Under the pieces are notes generated by a model. That model worked only from the letters and a program-made list of their open reading frames with translations, made no database searches and was not told where the DNA came from. Below are positions 32,344-40,286 of a DNA stretch of 64,000 nucleotides, in pieces. The DNA is taken from positions 992,001 to 1,056,000 of the forward strand of contig NZ_SODP01000003.1 of assembly GCF_004365355.1 (NCBI RefSeq). Direction: 5' to 3'. Source of the stretch: Kribbella pratensis. Lineage in GTDB: Bacteria > Actinomycetota > Actinomycetes > Propionibacteriales > Kribbellaceae. Numbering within the stretch: the first letter of the stretch is position 1; the number at the start of each line of letters is the position of its first letter. Made by a program: the position numbers and the translations under genes.

Positions 32344-34695
32344 TCACCGCCCCACGTTGGACCGGGCAGCGGCGAGCCGGATCAGGACACCTTCCCAGCG
32401 CTCGACCGAACCGGACTGCTCGAGCTGGCGGAGCTTCCGGTCGACCGCGAGGACGTATGCCGCGTGACTCGGCCAGTCCGCTTTGGCGCTTGGCAGCGTG
32501 TCGGTCAGCGTGCAGCCGTAGGTCAGGAAGCGGTTCGACACGTGGCTGTCGATGTTGCCGGTCCACACTGTCGGCCTGACGTCGGACTGCGGACACGAGT
32601 CGACCGGTGGGGTGTACGACGCCAGGTTGGTCGGGTTGGTGAAGCCGTCCGGCCGCAGCAGCGTGTAGTAGGTACCGTCCGGCGTTTGCGTGAGCCGGTT
32701 GAGCCCGTGGTCGCGCAGAACAGTGGTGTGACCGCTGAGGCTGTCCACGACGAACAGCCGCCCGCCAGTCACGCCGTACAGGTAGCCGTCCCGCCAGGAC
32801 AGTGCGCCGTCCTGTGAACCGGTGACTGCGCTGAACACCGGCAGCAGACGCAGTACCTCACCGGTCGACGAATCGACGACGAAGACGATGCCGTCGGCCA
32901 GACCCCAGATGTTGCCGTCCGGTCCGTAGGTCAGCTCGTTGATGCTGGCCGCACCCGGCACCGGGACGATGTCGGAGAGCACTGTGCCCGTCGACGGGTC
33001 CACCTTGATCAGGTGAGCCTCGGTGGCCTTCGGATCGGTGCCCTGACCGCCCTCGATGCTGGAGCCGGCCCACACGTTCGCACCCGCGGGCAGGATGGAC
33101 GCGATCGTCTGGTCGGTCACGAGGTTGCGGTAGACCGTGTGGCTGCCTGTCGGTACGTCGTACACGGTCAGCGCGCCGCCGTACTCGCCGTAGGCCGGCG
33201 TGGTTCCGACGTACACGTGGTTGCCGTCGGGGACGACTGACACCGGCCTGTTCTGGTGGTCGCTGTCGACCAGGCTCAACAGTTCCTTCGGGTTGGTCGT
33301 GCTGTCCGGCAGCGCCGGATCCCAGAGCGACAAGCGGCCGTACGGGTAGATACCGACGTACATCTTGCCGGTGCCGTCCCAGGCCCAGCCCTCGACCTGT
33401 CCCTGGCGGGTGGTGACCGTGGACTTGCCGGTCGCCGGGTCGTAGATGGCGGTCGAGCCGTTCAGATAGACGTTGACGAACACCTTGCCCGTAACGGGGT
33501 CGGCCAGCTCGTGCATCAGCGGCGACGGCACGTACTGGAACGGTGAACTCCACTGCGCCAGCGTCCCGTCAGCCGGGTTGTAGCGGAACGTCCCACCGGA
33601 GTAGTTGCCGGCCAGGCCATAGAGAACCGGTACGCCGTTCTCGGTCACCCAGCCGTAGCCGATGGATGCGCCACGCGTCAGCGTCCGCGGCGGCGAGACC
33701 GGACCGACCGTGTTGGTGTCCAAGTCGTAGTGGGTGAGGGCCAGGGTGTTGTTGGTGAAGTAGACGCCACCGGGTCCGGCTGCGGACACGCCGCGGGCAG
33801 CGATCGGGTAGTCCATCACCTGCTGGCCGGTCGTGGCGTCGGTGTACTTGAGCTGCTCACCGGTGACCGCGTCGACCACCACGAGCCGGCTGCTGGCGTT
33901 CGCGAACACCCGGCCGCCGGCGTAGTCCAGGTCGATGAAGTCCTTGGCCGTAGTGCCCGGGGGAGTGATGTCCTCGACCGCCTTGGTGTCGACGTCGATC
34001 CGAAGCAGGCGGGCATTCGGAGTCGAGACGCCGACGAACAGCTTGCGGTGGTCGGGGTCGTAGACCGTGGACCGCGCGTACTGCTGCACCGGGTCGAGCG
34101 AGCCGTAGTCGGTGACCTGGCCGTTCGACGGGTCGTACTTGAACGCGTGCGCCGTCGGGTACGTCCCGGCGTACACATTGCCCTCCGCGTCGGCGGTGAG
34201 GCCGTAGATCTGGGACTCACCCGGGATCGGCTGGCCCAGGTCGGTCACCTCACCCGTGGCCGGGCTGTAGCGGTAGAGGTGCGCGTAGGGATACGTGCCG
34301 AGGTAGACGTCCCCGTTCGGCGTCACCACGATCGCCCAGCCGCCGGCGGCTCCCGGCAGCGGTACGGCGCGGATCAGCTCGCGGGTGTGCAGGTCCACGA
34401 CGTTGAGGCGGGCGTTCTCCCCGGCGGGCACGGCGTACACGACGTCGCGTCCGTCGGGGGTGCGGCCGACCGCACCCTCCATGACGGTGAGCGAGCTGAC
34501 CGGCGAGCCGAGGTCCTTGATGACGTCGTCGGCCGGCGCGAACGGCTTCGTCGGCGGACCGAGCGGCCAGGTCTCGGACGGGAACGGATCAGGTAACGGC
34601 GGTGCCGCTGTGGCGTGCGGTCCACCCGCGGCGAGCAGACCGACGGCGACGACCAAGGTCGTCAAGGCATGACCGAATTGACGGCGCGAGAACAT
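32344..34695 (-). CDS. Large secreted beta-propeller protein
   Basis: This 783-residue exported protein has signal peptide MFSRRQFGHALTTLVVAVGL... with cleavage near ATAAPP. Most of it consists of repeated propeller blades such as GDVYLGTYPYAHLYRYSPATGEV and GNVYAGTYPTAHAFKYDP. A helical C-terminal tail (YVLAVDRKLRQLEQSG) follows the propellers. ATG 34695 is preferred because AGGGAG precedes it; an earlier ATG at 34722 has none. No catalytic motif is evident; a binding or polysaccharide-related role is possible. A promoter with a palindromic operator lies upstream. Confidence 0.78.
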   Translation of the reverse strand: MFSRRQFGHALTTLVVAVGLLAAGGPHATAAPPLPDPFPSETWPLGPPTKPFAPADDVIKDLGSPVSSLTVMEGAVGRTPDGRDVVYAVPAGENARLNVVDLHTRELIRAVPLPGAAGGWAIVVTPNGDVYLGTYPYAHLYRYSPATGEVTDLGQPIPGESQIYGLTADAEGNVYAGTYPTAHAFKYDPSNGQVTDYGSLDPVQQYARSTVYDPDHRKLFVGVSTPNARLLRIDVDTKAVEDITPPGTTAKDFIDLDYAGGRVFANASSRLVVVDAVTGEQLKYTDATTGQQVMDYPIAARGVSAAGPGGVYFTNNTLALTHYDLDTNTVGPVSPPRTLTRGASIGYGWVTENGVPVLYGLAGNYSGGTFRYNPADGTLAQWSSPFQYVPSPLMHELADPVTGKVFVNVYLNGSTAIYDPATGKSTVTTRQGQVEGWAWDGTGKMYVGIYPYGRLSLWDPALPDSTTNPKELLSLVDSDHQNRPVSVVPDGNHVYVGTTPAYGEYGGALTVYDVPTGSHTVYRNLVTDQTIASILPAGANVWAGSSIEGGQGTDPKATEAHLIKVDPSTGTVLSDIVPVPGAASINELTYGPDGNIWGLADGIVFVVDSSTGEVLRLLPVFSAVTGSQDGALSWRDGYLYGVTGGRLFVVDSLSGHTTVLRDHGLNRLTQTPDGTYYTLLRPDGFTNPTNLASYTPPVDSCPQSDVRPTVWTGNIDSHVSNRFLTYGCTLTDTLPSAKADWPSHAAYVLAVDRKLRQLEQSGSVERWEGVLIRLAAARSNVGR

Positions 34696-34727
34696 GGGCG
34701 GACTCCCTGCGACGTAGTTCATCGCAA

Positions 34728-34755
34728 GGTATAACGGTCATGACCGTAAAGTCCA
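34728..34755 (-). promoter_or_regulatory. Promoter with operator palindrome in the spacer
   Basis: On the minus strand TGGACT (34750-34755) and TATACC (34728-34733) form -35 and -10 elements with 16-base spacing. The spacer is almost entirely the perfect palindrome ACGGTCA/TGACCGT (34734-34747). A protein bound there would block the promoter of the secreted propeller gene. Confidence 0.55.
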
Positions 34756-34788
34756 TAACTCAGGCGATATGACCTGAGCCGGGGTGGT

Positions 34789-35028
34789 TCAGGCGGCGAG
34801 CTTCTCCGCGACCTGCGCCAGCGACGGGTTGGTCATCGCGGTGCCGTCGGGGAACACCACGGTCGGGACCGTCTGGTTGCCGTTGTTGATCTTCTCGACC
34901 AGCTCGGCGGCGTCCGGGACCTGCTCGATGTCGACCTCGGTGAACTCGATGCCGGCTCGCTTGAGCTGGCCCTTGAGTCGGTGGCAGTAGCCGCACCAGG
35001 GGGTCGAGTACATGGTGAAAGCCGACAT
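34789..35028 (-). CDS. mrx1: Mycoredoxin / glutaredoxin-like protein
   Basis: This 79-residue thioredoxin-fold protein has the active site WCGYC (C12, C15) and the cis-proline segment TVPTVVF. This matches mycoredoxin-1, which reduces mycothiol-mixed disulfides using mycothiol as electron donor. AAGGAG precedes ATG 35028. It is divergent from uvrD2, as in mycobacteria (Rv3198A next to Rv3198c). Confidence 0.92.
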   Translation of the reverse strand: MSAFTMYSTPWCGYCHRLKGQLKRAGIEFTEVDIEQVPDAAELVEKINNGNQTVPTVVFPDGTAMTNPSLAQVAEKLAA

Positions 35029-35128
35029 CGGCGGACTCCTTGAGGAGTGGGAGGGGTTTATGTCGGGCCGCCCGTCTAGGGTGGCCTTCGACGTATTCGA
35101 ACCATGCCGTAGGTGGTGCTGTTCCCGC

Positions 35129-37246
35129 GTGTCTCAACCCGTGAGCGACCTCACACGATCTGCTTCTGCCGAGGGCCTGCTGGAGGCTCTCGATCCGGAG
35201 CAGCGGGCCGTCGCGTCCGCGCTGCACGGGCCGGTCGTGGTGATGGCCGGCGCCGGGACGGGCAAGACGCGGGCGATCACCCACCGGATCGCGTACGGCG
35301 TGCAGACCGGGACGTTCGACCCCGTCCGCGTGCTCGCGGTGACGTTCACCCAGCGGGCGGCGGGGGAGATGCGCGGGCGGCTGGCGCAGCTCGGCGTCCA
35401 GGGCGTCCAGGCCCGCACGTTCCACTCCGCCGCCCTCCGGCAGGCCCGCTTCTTCTGGCCGAAGGTGTACGGCGGGGAGCTGCCGCCGATCGCGGACCGG
35501 AAGTTCCCGCTGCTGACCGAGGCCGCGTCCCGCTGCCGGGTCCGGGTGGACACCCCCGCGCTGCGCGACCTGGCCGGTGAGGTCGAGTGGGCCAAGGTGA
35601 GCAACGTCCGGCCGGACGACTACGCCCGCCTGGCGCCGAAGTCGTCCCGCACGCTGGCTGCGTTCGACCCGCCGACGATCGCGCGCATCTTCGCGGCGTA
35701 CGAGGACGTGAAGCTGGAGCGCGGGCGGATCGACCTGGAGGACGTGCTGCTCTGTGCGGTCGCGCTGCTGGCCGAGGACGAGCGGGTGGCCGCGGAGATC
35801 CGGCGGCAGTACCGGACGTTCGTCGTGGACGAGTACCAGGACGTCTCGCCGCTGCAGCAGAGTCTGCTCGACCTGTGGCTGGGCGGCCGCGAGGACGTGT
35901 GCGTGGTCGGTGATCCGGCGCAGACGATCTACTCGTGGGCCGGCGCCGAGCCGGAGAACCTCGTGCGCTTCGCATCCCGGCATCCGTCCGCCACGGTGAT
36001 CAAGCTGGTCCGCGACTACCGCTCGACGCCACAGATCGTCGACGTGGCGAACAAGATCCTCGACGCGGCCGGTCCGACCGGCCTGCCCGGCCGGGTGACG
36101 CTGCGATCGCAGAAGGAGGCCGGTCCGGCTCCGGTCTACCGCGAGTACTCCGACGAGGTCGCGGAGGCGGACGCGGTGGCACGAGCGGTCCTGAAGCTGC
36201 GGGACGAGGGCGTGGCGCTGCGCGACATCGCCGTACTGTTCCGGACCAATGCGCAGTCGGAGAACTTCGAGCAGGCGCTGGCCGAGCGGAAGATCCCGAC
36301 CGTGCTGAAGGGCGCGGAGCGGTTCTTCGAGCGGGCCGAGATCCGCCAGGCCGCCGTACTGCTGCGGGGGCAGGCCAAGGCGGGGGACCTGTCGGACGAC
36401 CTGGTGACGACGGTCACCGGCGTACTGGCCGGAGCTGGGTGGACGCAGGAGCCGCCGACCGGGACAGGCGCGGTCCGGGACCGGTGGGAGTCGCTGAGTG
36501 CGCTGGTGACGATGACCTCCGACTTCGCGGCCGAGCATCCGTCCGCCGGGCTGGCCGACCTGATGGCCGAGCTGGACCGGCGGGCGTCGATCCAGCACGC
36601 GCCGCTGGCCGAGGGGGTCACACTGGCGACCCTGCACGCGGCCAAGGGGCTGGAGTGGGAGTGCGTCTTCATCGTCGGGGCGCACGAGGGGACGCTGCCG
36701 ATCACCTACGCCCAGACCCCAGCACAGGTGGAGGAGGAGCGTCGGCTGTTCTATGTCGGTGTGACGCGGGCGAAGCAGCAGCTGTCGATCAGTTGGTCCA
36801 CGTCCCGCTCACCGGGCGGCCGCGGGACCCGCGGTCCGACCCGCTTCCTCGACCCGATCGGCGTCCGTACGGCGCGCACCGAGTGGACGCCGTCGTCGCC
36901 CACCAGCTGGGAGCGCTCGTCGAGCGCGCCACGCTCCAGCCGCCCGATCCCGAAGTGCCGGGTCTGCGGCCGCGGCCTGCTCGACCCGGGCGCTCGCAAG
37001 CTCGGCCGCTGCGAGGACTGCCCGTCCAAGATCGACCAGAAGCTGTACGACGCCCTGATCGAGTGGCGCACCGAGCAGGCCGAGTCCGAGCGGATGCCGG
37101 CGTTCGTGATCCTCACCGACGCCACGCTGACCGCCATCGCCGAGACGCGCCCGGAGGACGCGCAGGCGCTCCGCCAGATCCCCGGCATCGGCCACACCAA
37201 GCTGGCCAAGTACGGCGAGAAGATCCTCAACCTCTGCACCCGCTAG
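35129..37246 (+). CDS. uvrD2: UvrD2-type DNA helicase with HRDC domain
   Basis: This superfamily-1 helicase of about 705 residues has Walker A GAGTGKTR (about 41-48), VVDEYQDVSP, GDPAQTIYSWAGAEP, HAAKGLEWECVFI and YVGVTRAKQQL. A tetracysteine linker (CRVC...CEDC, about 610-632) and a C-terminal HRDC domain (about 650-703, with IPGIGHTKLAKYG) are the UvrD2 hallmarks. It unwinds DNA 3'-5' in repair. GTG 35129 and 35141 give a normal N-terminus; ATG 35060 has a stronger ribosome site (GGGAGGGG) but would add an unusual 23-residue Cys/Trp-rich extension. Stop overlaps the convergent gene in CTAG. Confidence 0.92.
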   Translation: MSQPVSDLTRSASAEGLLEALDPEQRAVASALHGPVVVMAGAGTGKTRAITHRIAYGVQTGTFDPVRVLAVTFTQRAAGEMRGRLAQLGVQGVQARTFHSAALRQARFFWPKVYGGELPPIADRKFPLLTEAASRCRVRVDTPALRDLAGEVEWAKVSNVRPDDYARLAPKSSRTLAAFDPPTIARIFAAYEDVKLERGRIDLEDVLLCAVALLAEDERVAAEIRRQYRTFVVDEYQDVSPLQQSLLDLWLGGREDVCVVGDPAQTIYSWAGAEPENLVRFASRHPSATVIKLVRDYRSTPQIVDVANKILDAAGPTGLPGRVTLRSQKEAGPAPVYREYSDEVAEADAVARAVLKLRDEGVALRDIAVLFRTNAQSENFEQALAERKIPTVLKGAERFFERAEIRQAAVLLRGQAKAGDLSDDLVTTVTGVLAGAGWTQEPPTGTGAVRDRWESLSALVTMTSDFAAEHPSAGLADLMAELDRRASIQHAPLAEGVTLATLHAAKGLEWECVFIVGAHEGTLPITYAQTPAQVEEERRLFYVGVTRAKQQLSISWSTSRSPGGRGTRGPTRFLDPIGVRTARTEWTPSSPTSWERSSSAPRSSRPIPKCRVCGRGLLDPGARKLGRCEDCPSKIDQKLYDALIEWRTEQAESERMPAFVILTDATLTAIAETRPEDAQALRQIPGIGHTKLAKYGEKILNLCTR

Positions 37247-38205
37247 TCCGGGACCGAGTCGGCCTTCACCGCGCCGCGCTGTCCCAGCGGCTGCGGCTCA
37301 CCGGTCGTACTGTCGCGGATCGTCTGCTGCTCGGACTCCGCGTTGATCTCCGCGCCGAGGAGTATTGCGTACGCCGTGAGCCACAACCACAGCATCAGGA
37401 CAACCACGGCCGCCAGGCTGCCGTAGGTCTTCGCGTAGTTTCCGAACGTCTGGACGTACAGCGAGAAACCGACCGATGCGATCAGCCAGATGACGGTCGC
37501 GACCGTCGCGCCGACCGACACCCAGCGCAGCCTCGGTGCGTCACGGTCGGGGGCCACGCGATAGATGATCGCCAACGCGACGCTGATCAGCGCCAGCGCG
37601 AGAACGAAGCGAACCGCCACCAAGGCGTATCTGATCGGCGTCGCCACGTCGTCCCCGATCGCGGCGCCGGCGGCGAACAGGGTGACGGCGAGCAGCACGA
37701 AGACGATGGCGCCCAGGGTCAGGCCGAGCGCGAGCAGCTTCCGGCGGACGAACCCGCGGCTGTCCTCCTCGTCGTACGCGAGATTGACCGCGGTAACGAG
37801 GTAGCCGACGCCGCCGGAGGCACTCCACAACGCCACCACGATCGCGATCGCGAACCCGATGCCGAGGCTCCGGGGCGGCGCGGACGTCAGGGTGTCGATC
37901 TGTTGGAGCAGAAGATCCCGCCCGGACGCCGGCATGGCCGCGGCCAGGTCTTCGGCCTGGTTCCGGATCTGCACCGGGTCGGCGATCAATCCGTACGCAA
38001 GGACGGCGGCGACCATCGCCGGGAACACCGAGAGGAAGGCGAAGAACGCCACTCCGGCAGCAAGCAAAGGCACCTGGTCGGCCTTCGCCTCGGCCCACGC
38101 CCGCCGGAGGATCTGCCACCACCCGCGCGCCGGAATCTCCCTCGGCCTCTCGGCCTCGCCGCCTGGGACTGCTGCGCTCTGTTCCTTCGCCACGCCACCC
38201 CTCAC
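37243..38205 (-). CDS. YihY/BrkB-family membrane protein
   Basis: This 320-residue protein has about six membrane segments and the family signature PLLAAGVAFFAFLSVFPAMVA near residue 45-65, later LWSASGGVGYLVTAVNLAYD and YGSLAAVVVLMLWLWL. YihY/BrkB (formerly linked to RNase BN) proteins are inner-membrane proteins of uncertain function. GTG 38205 or the GTG 12 bases downstream may be the start. Its TAG shares CTAG (37243-37246) with the uvrD2 stop. Confidence 0.88.
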   Translation of the reverse strand: MRGGVAKEQSAAVPGGEAERPREIPARGWWQILRRAWAEAKADQVPLLAAGVAFFAFLSVFPAMVAAVLAYGLIADPVQIRNQAEDLAAAMPASGRDLLLQQIDTLTSAPPRSLGIGFAIAIVVALWSASGGVGYLVTAVNLAYDEEDSRGFVRRKLLALGLTLGAIVFVLLAVTLFAAGAAIGDDVATPIRYALVAVRFVLALALISVALAIIYRVAPDRDAPRLRWVSVGATVATVIWLIASVGFSLYVQTFGNYAKTYGSLAAVVVLMLWLWLTAYAILLGAEINAESEQQTIRDSTTGEPQPLGQRGAVKADSVPD

Positions 38206-38496
38206 TCGCTCCCCAGGTCGCCCCTGCGGGTACCCGGTGGCCAGGGCAGGAACACCCGGCCGCCGGCATCCGCTTGAGCGCAGGACTAAATCTCTTGCCA
38301 GGCACGGGATCCGGGGCGCACCCTGGAGGACGTGCCGCGTTCTGCTCCTGGCAGACGTGGCAGTTAGGTGACAGAGGCAACGATCCCGGAGCGTGCGGAT
38401 GGCGTCCCGGAGCGTGCCGGAAGGCTGTGCCGGCAGCTAGATCCGGTCGTCGCAGCGGCAACTTCCGGCCAACTTCGCGAACTGGCGATAAATAGT
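38206..38496. other. Intergenic region upstream of the whiB7 promoter
   Basis: About 290 bases separate the YihY start from the whiB7 promoter. A short frame at 38368-38571 (67 residues) runs through the promoter and has no ribosome site, so it is not called. GGAGCGTGC is repeated near 38389 and 38411. No convincing gene or RNA is seen. Confidence 0.5.
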
Positions 38497-38526
38497 TTGC
38501 GGGCTCCGACGCGGACGGCGTACTGT
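38497..38526 (+). promoter_or_regulatory. whiB7 promoter of the WhiB7-dependent type
   Basis: TTGCGG (38497-38502) and TACTGT (38521-38526) form -35 and -10 elements with an 18-base spacer. Directly upstream is the AT-rich ATAAATAG, unusual for this DNA. A/T bases next to the -35 box are where the WhiB7 AT-hook binds together with the primary sigma factor, so autoregulation is expected. Confidence 0.75.
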
Positions 38527-38621
38527 TCTTTCTGCGGTCGAAGCCTGGCCGAAAACTTCAAACAACCATAGCGATCGAGCTAACCGCCCGCTTCGCAACA
38601 ACGAGAGGAGGTGCCCTGGAA

Positions 38622-38819
38622 ATGATCACCAACACGGTCAAGAAGCCGTTCAGCGACGCTGCCGCGCTGCCGTGCGCCCCGATTCAGGGTGCCTCGCCGC
38701 GTCTGCACGTCGCGACCGTTGTGCTCATGGCTTCCGGCTTTGCCCAGATCAAGGGCGGAGCTGTCGGCGATGTGAAGTTCGGCGGTTCGGGTTCTCGAGC
38801 ATGGAGTCCACCGGTCTGA
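38622..38819 (+). CDS. whiB7 upstream ORF (leader peptide)
   Basis: A 65-codon frame begins at ATG 38622 with AGGAGG ten bases upstream and ends at TGA 38817-38819, inside the left arm of a hairpin. The peptide starts MITNTVKKPFSDAAALP and ends GSRAWSPPV. The last residues include Pro-Pro, a slow site for ribosomes. It probably acts through its translation rather than as a stable protein. A terminator follows within 25 bases. Confidence 0.65.
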   Translation: MITNTVKKPFSDAAALPCAPIQGASPRLHVATVVLMASGFAQIKGGAVGDVKFGGSGSRAWSPPV

Positions 38820-38843
38820 CAAGCGTCAGAGCCGGCACCTCCA

Positions 38844-38884
38844 GGCCGCGGAACCCACCAAAGGGTCCCGCGGCCCTTTTGTTT
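38844..38884 (+). terminator. Intrinsic terminator (attenuator) before whiB7
   Basis: GGCCGCGGAACCC (38844-38856) pairs with 38863-38875 with one mismatch, around a 6-base loop, and is followed by CCTTTTGTTT. It is one of the few hairpins here with a true U-tract. It lies between the leader ORF and whiB7. A TTGTCCACA box (DnaA-box match) follows at 38883-38891. Confidence 0.85.
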
Positions 38885-38968
38885 GTCCACAGATTTGGCG
38901 ATTACCAACCGGTAATCGTCACCGACGACAAGAGACCAGCATCCAAAAGTCACTGGGAGGTGACCGGA

Positions 38969-39256
38969 ATGAGCGTTAGCTTCCTCGATGTCTTCACCGA
39001 GGTTGCAACGTCGCAGGACCTGCCCTGTCGGTCCTACGCGCCAGAACTCTTCTTCGCCGAATCGCCGGCGGACGTCGAGTACGCAAAGTCTCTCTGCACG
39101 ACCTGCCCGCTGAAGGCCGAGTGCCTGGCCGGAGCGCTCGAGCGTTCCGAGCCGTGGGGAGTGTGGGGTGGCGAGCTGTTCGTCCAAGGTGTGGTGGTTC
39201 CGCGCAAGCGGCCCCGTGGGCGTCCCCGCAAGAGCGACACCGTTACCGCAGCCTGA
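38969..39256 (+). CDS. whiB7: WhiB7 transcriptional regulator
   Basis: This 95-residue WhiB protein has four cluster cysteines (C20, C43, C46, C52), the GVWGGE turn (64-69) and a C-terminal AT-hook RPRGRPRK (81-88) unique to WhiB7. It holds a 4Fe-4S cluster, binds the primary sigma factor and activates intrinsic antibiotic-resistance genes. The ATG at 38969 follows GGGAGG by eight bases. The position next to uvrD2 is the same as in mycobacteria (Rv3197A). Expression is probably controlled by the attenuator upstream. Confidence 0.95.
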   Translation: MSVSFLDVFTEVATSQDLPCRSYAPELFFAESPADVEYAKSLCTTCPLKAECLAGALERSEPWGVWGGELFVQGVVVPRKRPRGRPRKSDTVTAA

Positions 39257-39322
39257 ACGACACCCAACCATCCGAAACGAGTCCGAACGATGACGACCCA
39301 GACTTTCTCTAGGAGCACCGAA

Positions 39323-39508
39323 ATGCATTTACTCAATGAAGATCTCGCCCGTGCTCACTGTCGGGCTTCACTGAAGGCCGCAGAGCAGAACCGGCGCTTC
39401 CGCCTCGCTCACCAGATCGAGAAGGCGCAGAAGCAGGCCGAGCGGGCAGGCCGGCGAGCTGAGAGGGCCAGCGCACGTGCGCGCCTCGCACTCGCCCGCC
39501 TCGTCTGA
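39323..39508 (+). CDS. Small basic coiled-coil protein after whiB7
   Basis: This 61-residue protein, MHLLNEDLARAHCRASL..., has a long helical Ala/Arg/Glu-rich tail ending LALARLV. ATG 39323 follows AGGAG by eight bases; ATG 39290 is a weaker alternative. Similar short proteins are common in actinobacteria and their role is unknown. A strong hairpin terminator follows. Confidence 0.72.
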   Translation: MHLLNEDLARAHCRASLKAAEQNRRFRLAHQIEKAQKQAERAGRRAERASARARLALARLV

Positions 39509-39545
39509 TCCACCCAGCATCACCAGCCTGACCAGCTGAAACCGA

Positions 39546-39573
39546 GGGGCGGCACCCACAGGGGTGCCGCCCC
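39546..39573. terminator. Bidirectional hairpin terminator
   Basis: GGGGCGGCACCC (39546-39557) pairs perfectly with 39562-39573 around a 4-base loop. It lies between the small gene ending at 39508 and the convergent Nudix gene whose stop starts at 39575, so it can serve both strands. Confidence 0.82.
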
Positions 39574-39574
39574 T

Positions 39575-40099
39575 TCAGCGTTCCTGGATCAGCAGCTGCT
39601 GCAGCCCGACCAGCGTGATTCCGCTGACGATCTCGTGTCGCGCGATCATCCCGGGTACGTCGTCCAGCGGGATCCACTCGATCCGGTCCGACTCGTTCCG
39701 CTCGGTCGGCTCCCCGATCCGAACCGCCGTACGGGCACGGAACACGAAGTGCCGGGAGTCCATGATCCCGGCGGCGGGCTCCGACCGGATCAGCTCGGTG
39801 AGCCCGTCCGCCCGCCACCCGGTCTCCTCCTCGAGTTCCCGCGCCGCCGCGGCCTCCGGGCTCTCACCGGCCTCGATGATCCCCATCGGCAGCTCCCAGG
39901 CCCACGTGTCGGTCAGGAACCGATGCCGCCACATCAGCAGCACGTGTTCATCCCGGGTGACGACCGCGGCGGCGATGTCCTTCAGCCGTACGGCGTGATA
40001 GTCGAACCGCCTCCCGTCGGGTTGCTGGACGTCCAAGCGCCGTACGCTCAGCCATCGATTACCCCAGACCTCGGCCTCGCCGTGAATCAGCCATCGCAC
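39575..40099 (-). CDS. Nudix hydrolase (ADP-ribose pyrophosphatase-like)
   Basis: This 174-residue protein has a Nudix box read as GIIEAGESPE...ARELEEETG (about 73-95), preceded by WELPMG as in ADP-ribose/NDP-sugar pyrophosphatases. The N-terminal HAVRLKDIAAAVV strand block is also typical of that group. The exact substrate is not certain. It is the second Nudix gene in the window after nudC. Confidence 0.87.
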   Translation of the reverse strand: MRWLIHGEAEVWGNRWLSVRRLDVQQPDGRRFDYHAVRLKDIAAAVVTRDEHVLLMWRHRFLTDTWAWELPMGIIEAGESPEAAAARELEEETGWRADGLTELIRSEPAAGIMDSRHFVFRARTAVRIGEPTERNESDRIEWIPLDDVPGMIARHEIVSGITLVGLQQLLIQER

Positions 40100-40117
40100 C
40101 CGGTGCAGACTAGTGCC

Positions 40118-40285
40118 ATGGCGAGTGCTACCTGTGCGTTGTGTGGTCAGCAGGCGGAGTCGGAGGACGTGCCGCTGACCTGGATGACCTCGATCGAGGA
40201 CGGCCGCAAGCTGTTGTACTGCGACCGCTGTGCCCGGGAGAACGTCCGCAGCATCGAGGGCAAACTCGACTCGGTCTACTGGTGA
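40118..40285 (+). CDS. Small zinc-ribbon protein
   Basis: This 55-residue protein, MASATCALCGQQAES..., has CALC (6-9) and CDRC (35-38) pairs forming a zinc ribbon. It is divergent from the Nudix gene with 18 bp between starts. It ends one base before the convergent DUF899 gene. The function is unknown. Confidence 0.75.
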   Translation: MASATCALCGQQAESEDVPLTWMTSIEDGRKLLYCDRCARENVRSIEGKLDSVYW

Positions 40286-40286
40286 A

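Larger units (their letters stand above)
38527..38968 (+). promoter_or_regulatory. whiB7 leader with attenuator
   Basis: The roughly 435-base leader holds an upstream ORF (38622-38819), a hairpin at 38811-38835 (CCGGTCTGAC with a bulged G in the right arm) that includes the ORF's stop codon, and an intrinsic terminator at 38844-38884. GGCACCTCC (38834-38842) is perfectly complementary to GGAGGTGCC, the ORF's ribosome site (38607-38615). Seven of these bases can also pair with GGAGGTG of the whiB7 ribosome site (38956-38962). Ribosome stalling in the ORF could shift these pairings and permit read-through. Confidence 0.72.

Noticed and set aside
36000..37195. Several long minus-strand frames opposite uvrD2
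   Set aside because: They are shadows of a gene with complete helicase and HRDC motifs; composition is Arg/Pro/Ala-rich without domains.
38368..38571. A 67-codon frame with CSFCG near its end, before whiB7
   Set aside because: It runs through the whiB7 promoter and AT-rich site, has no ribosome site and no recognisable family.
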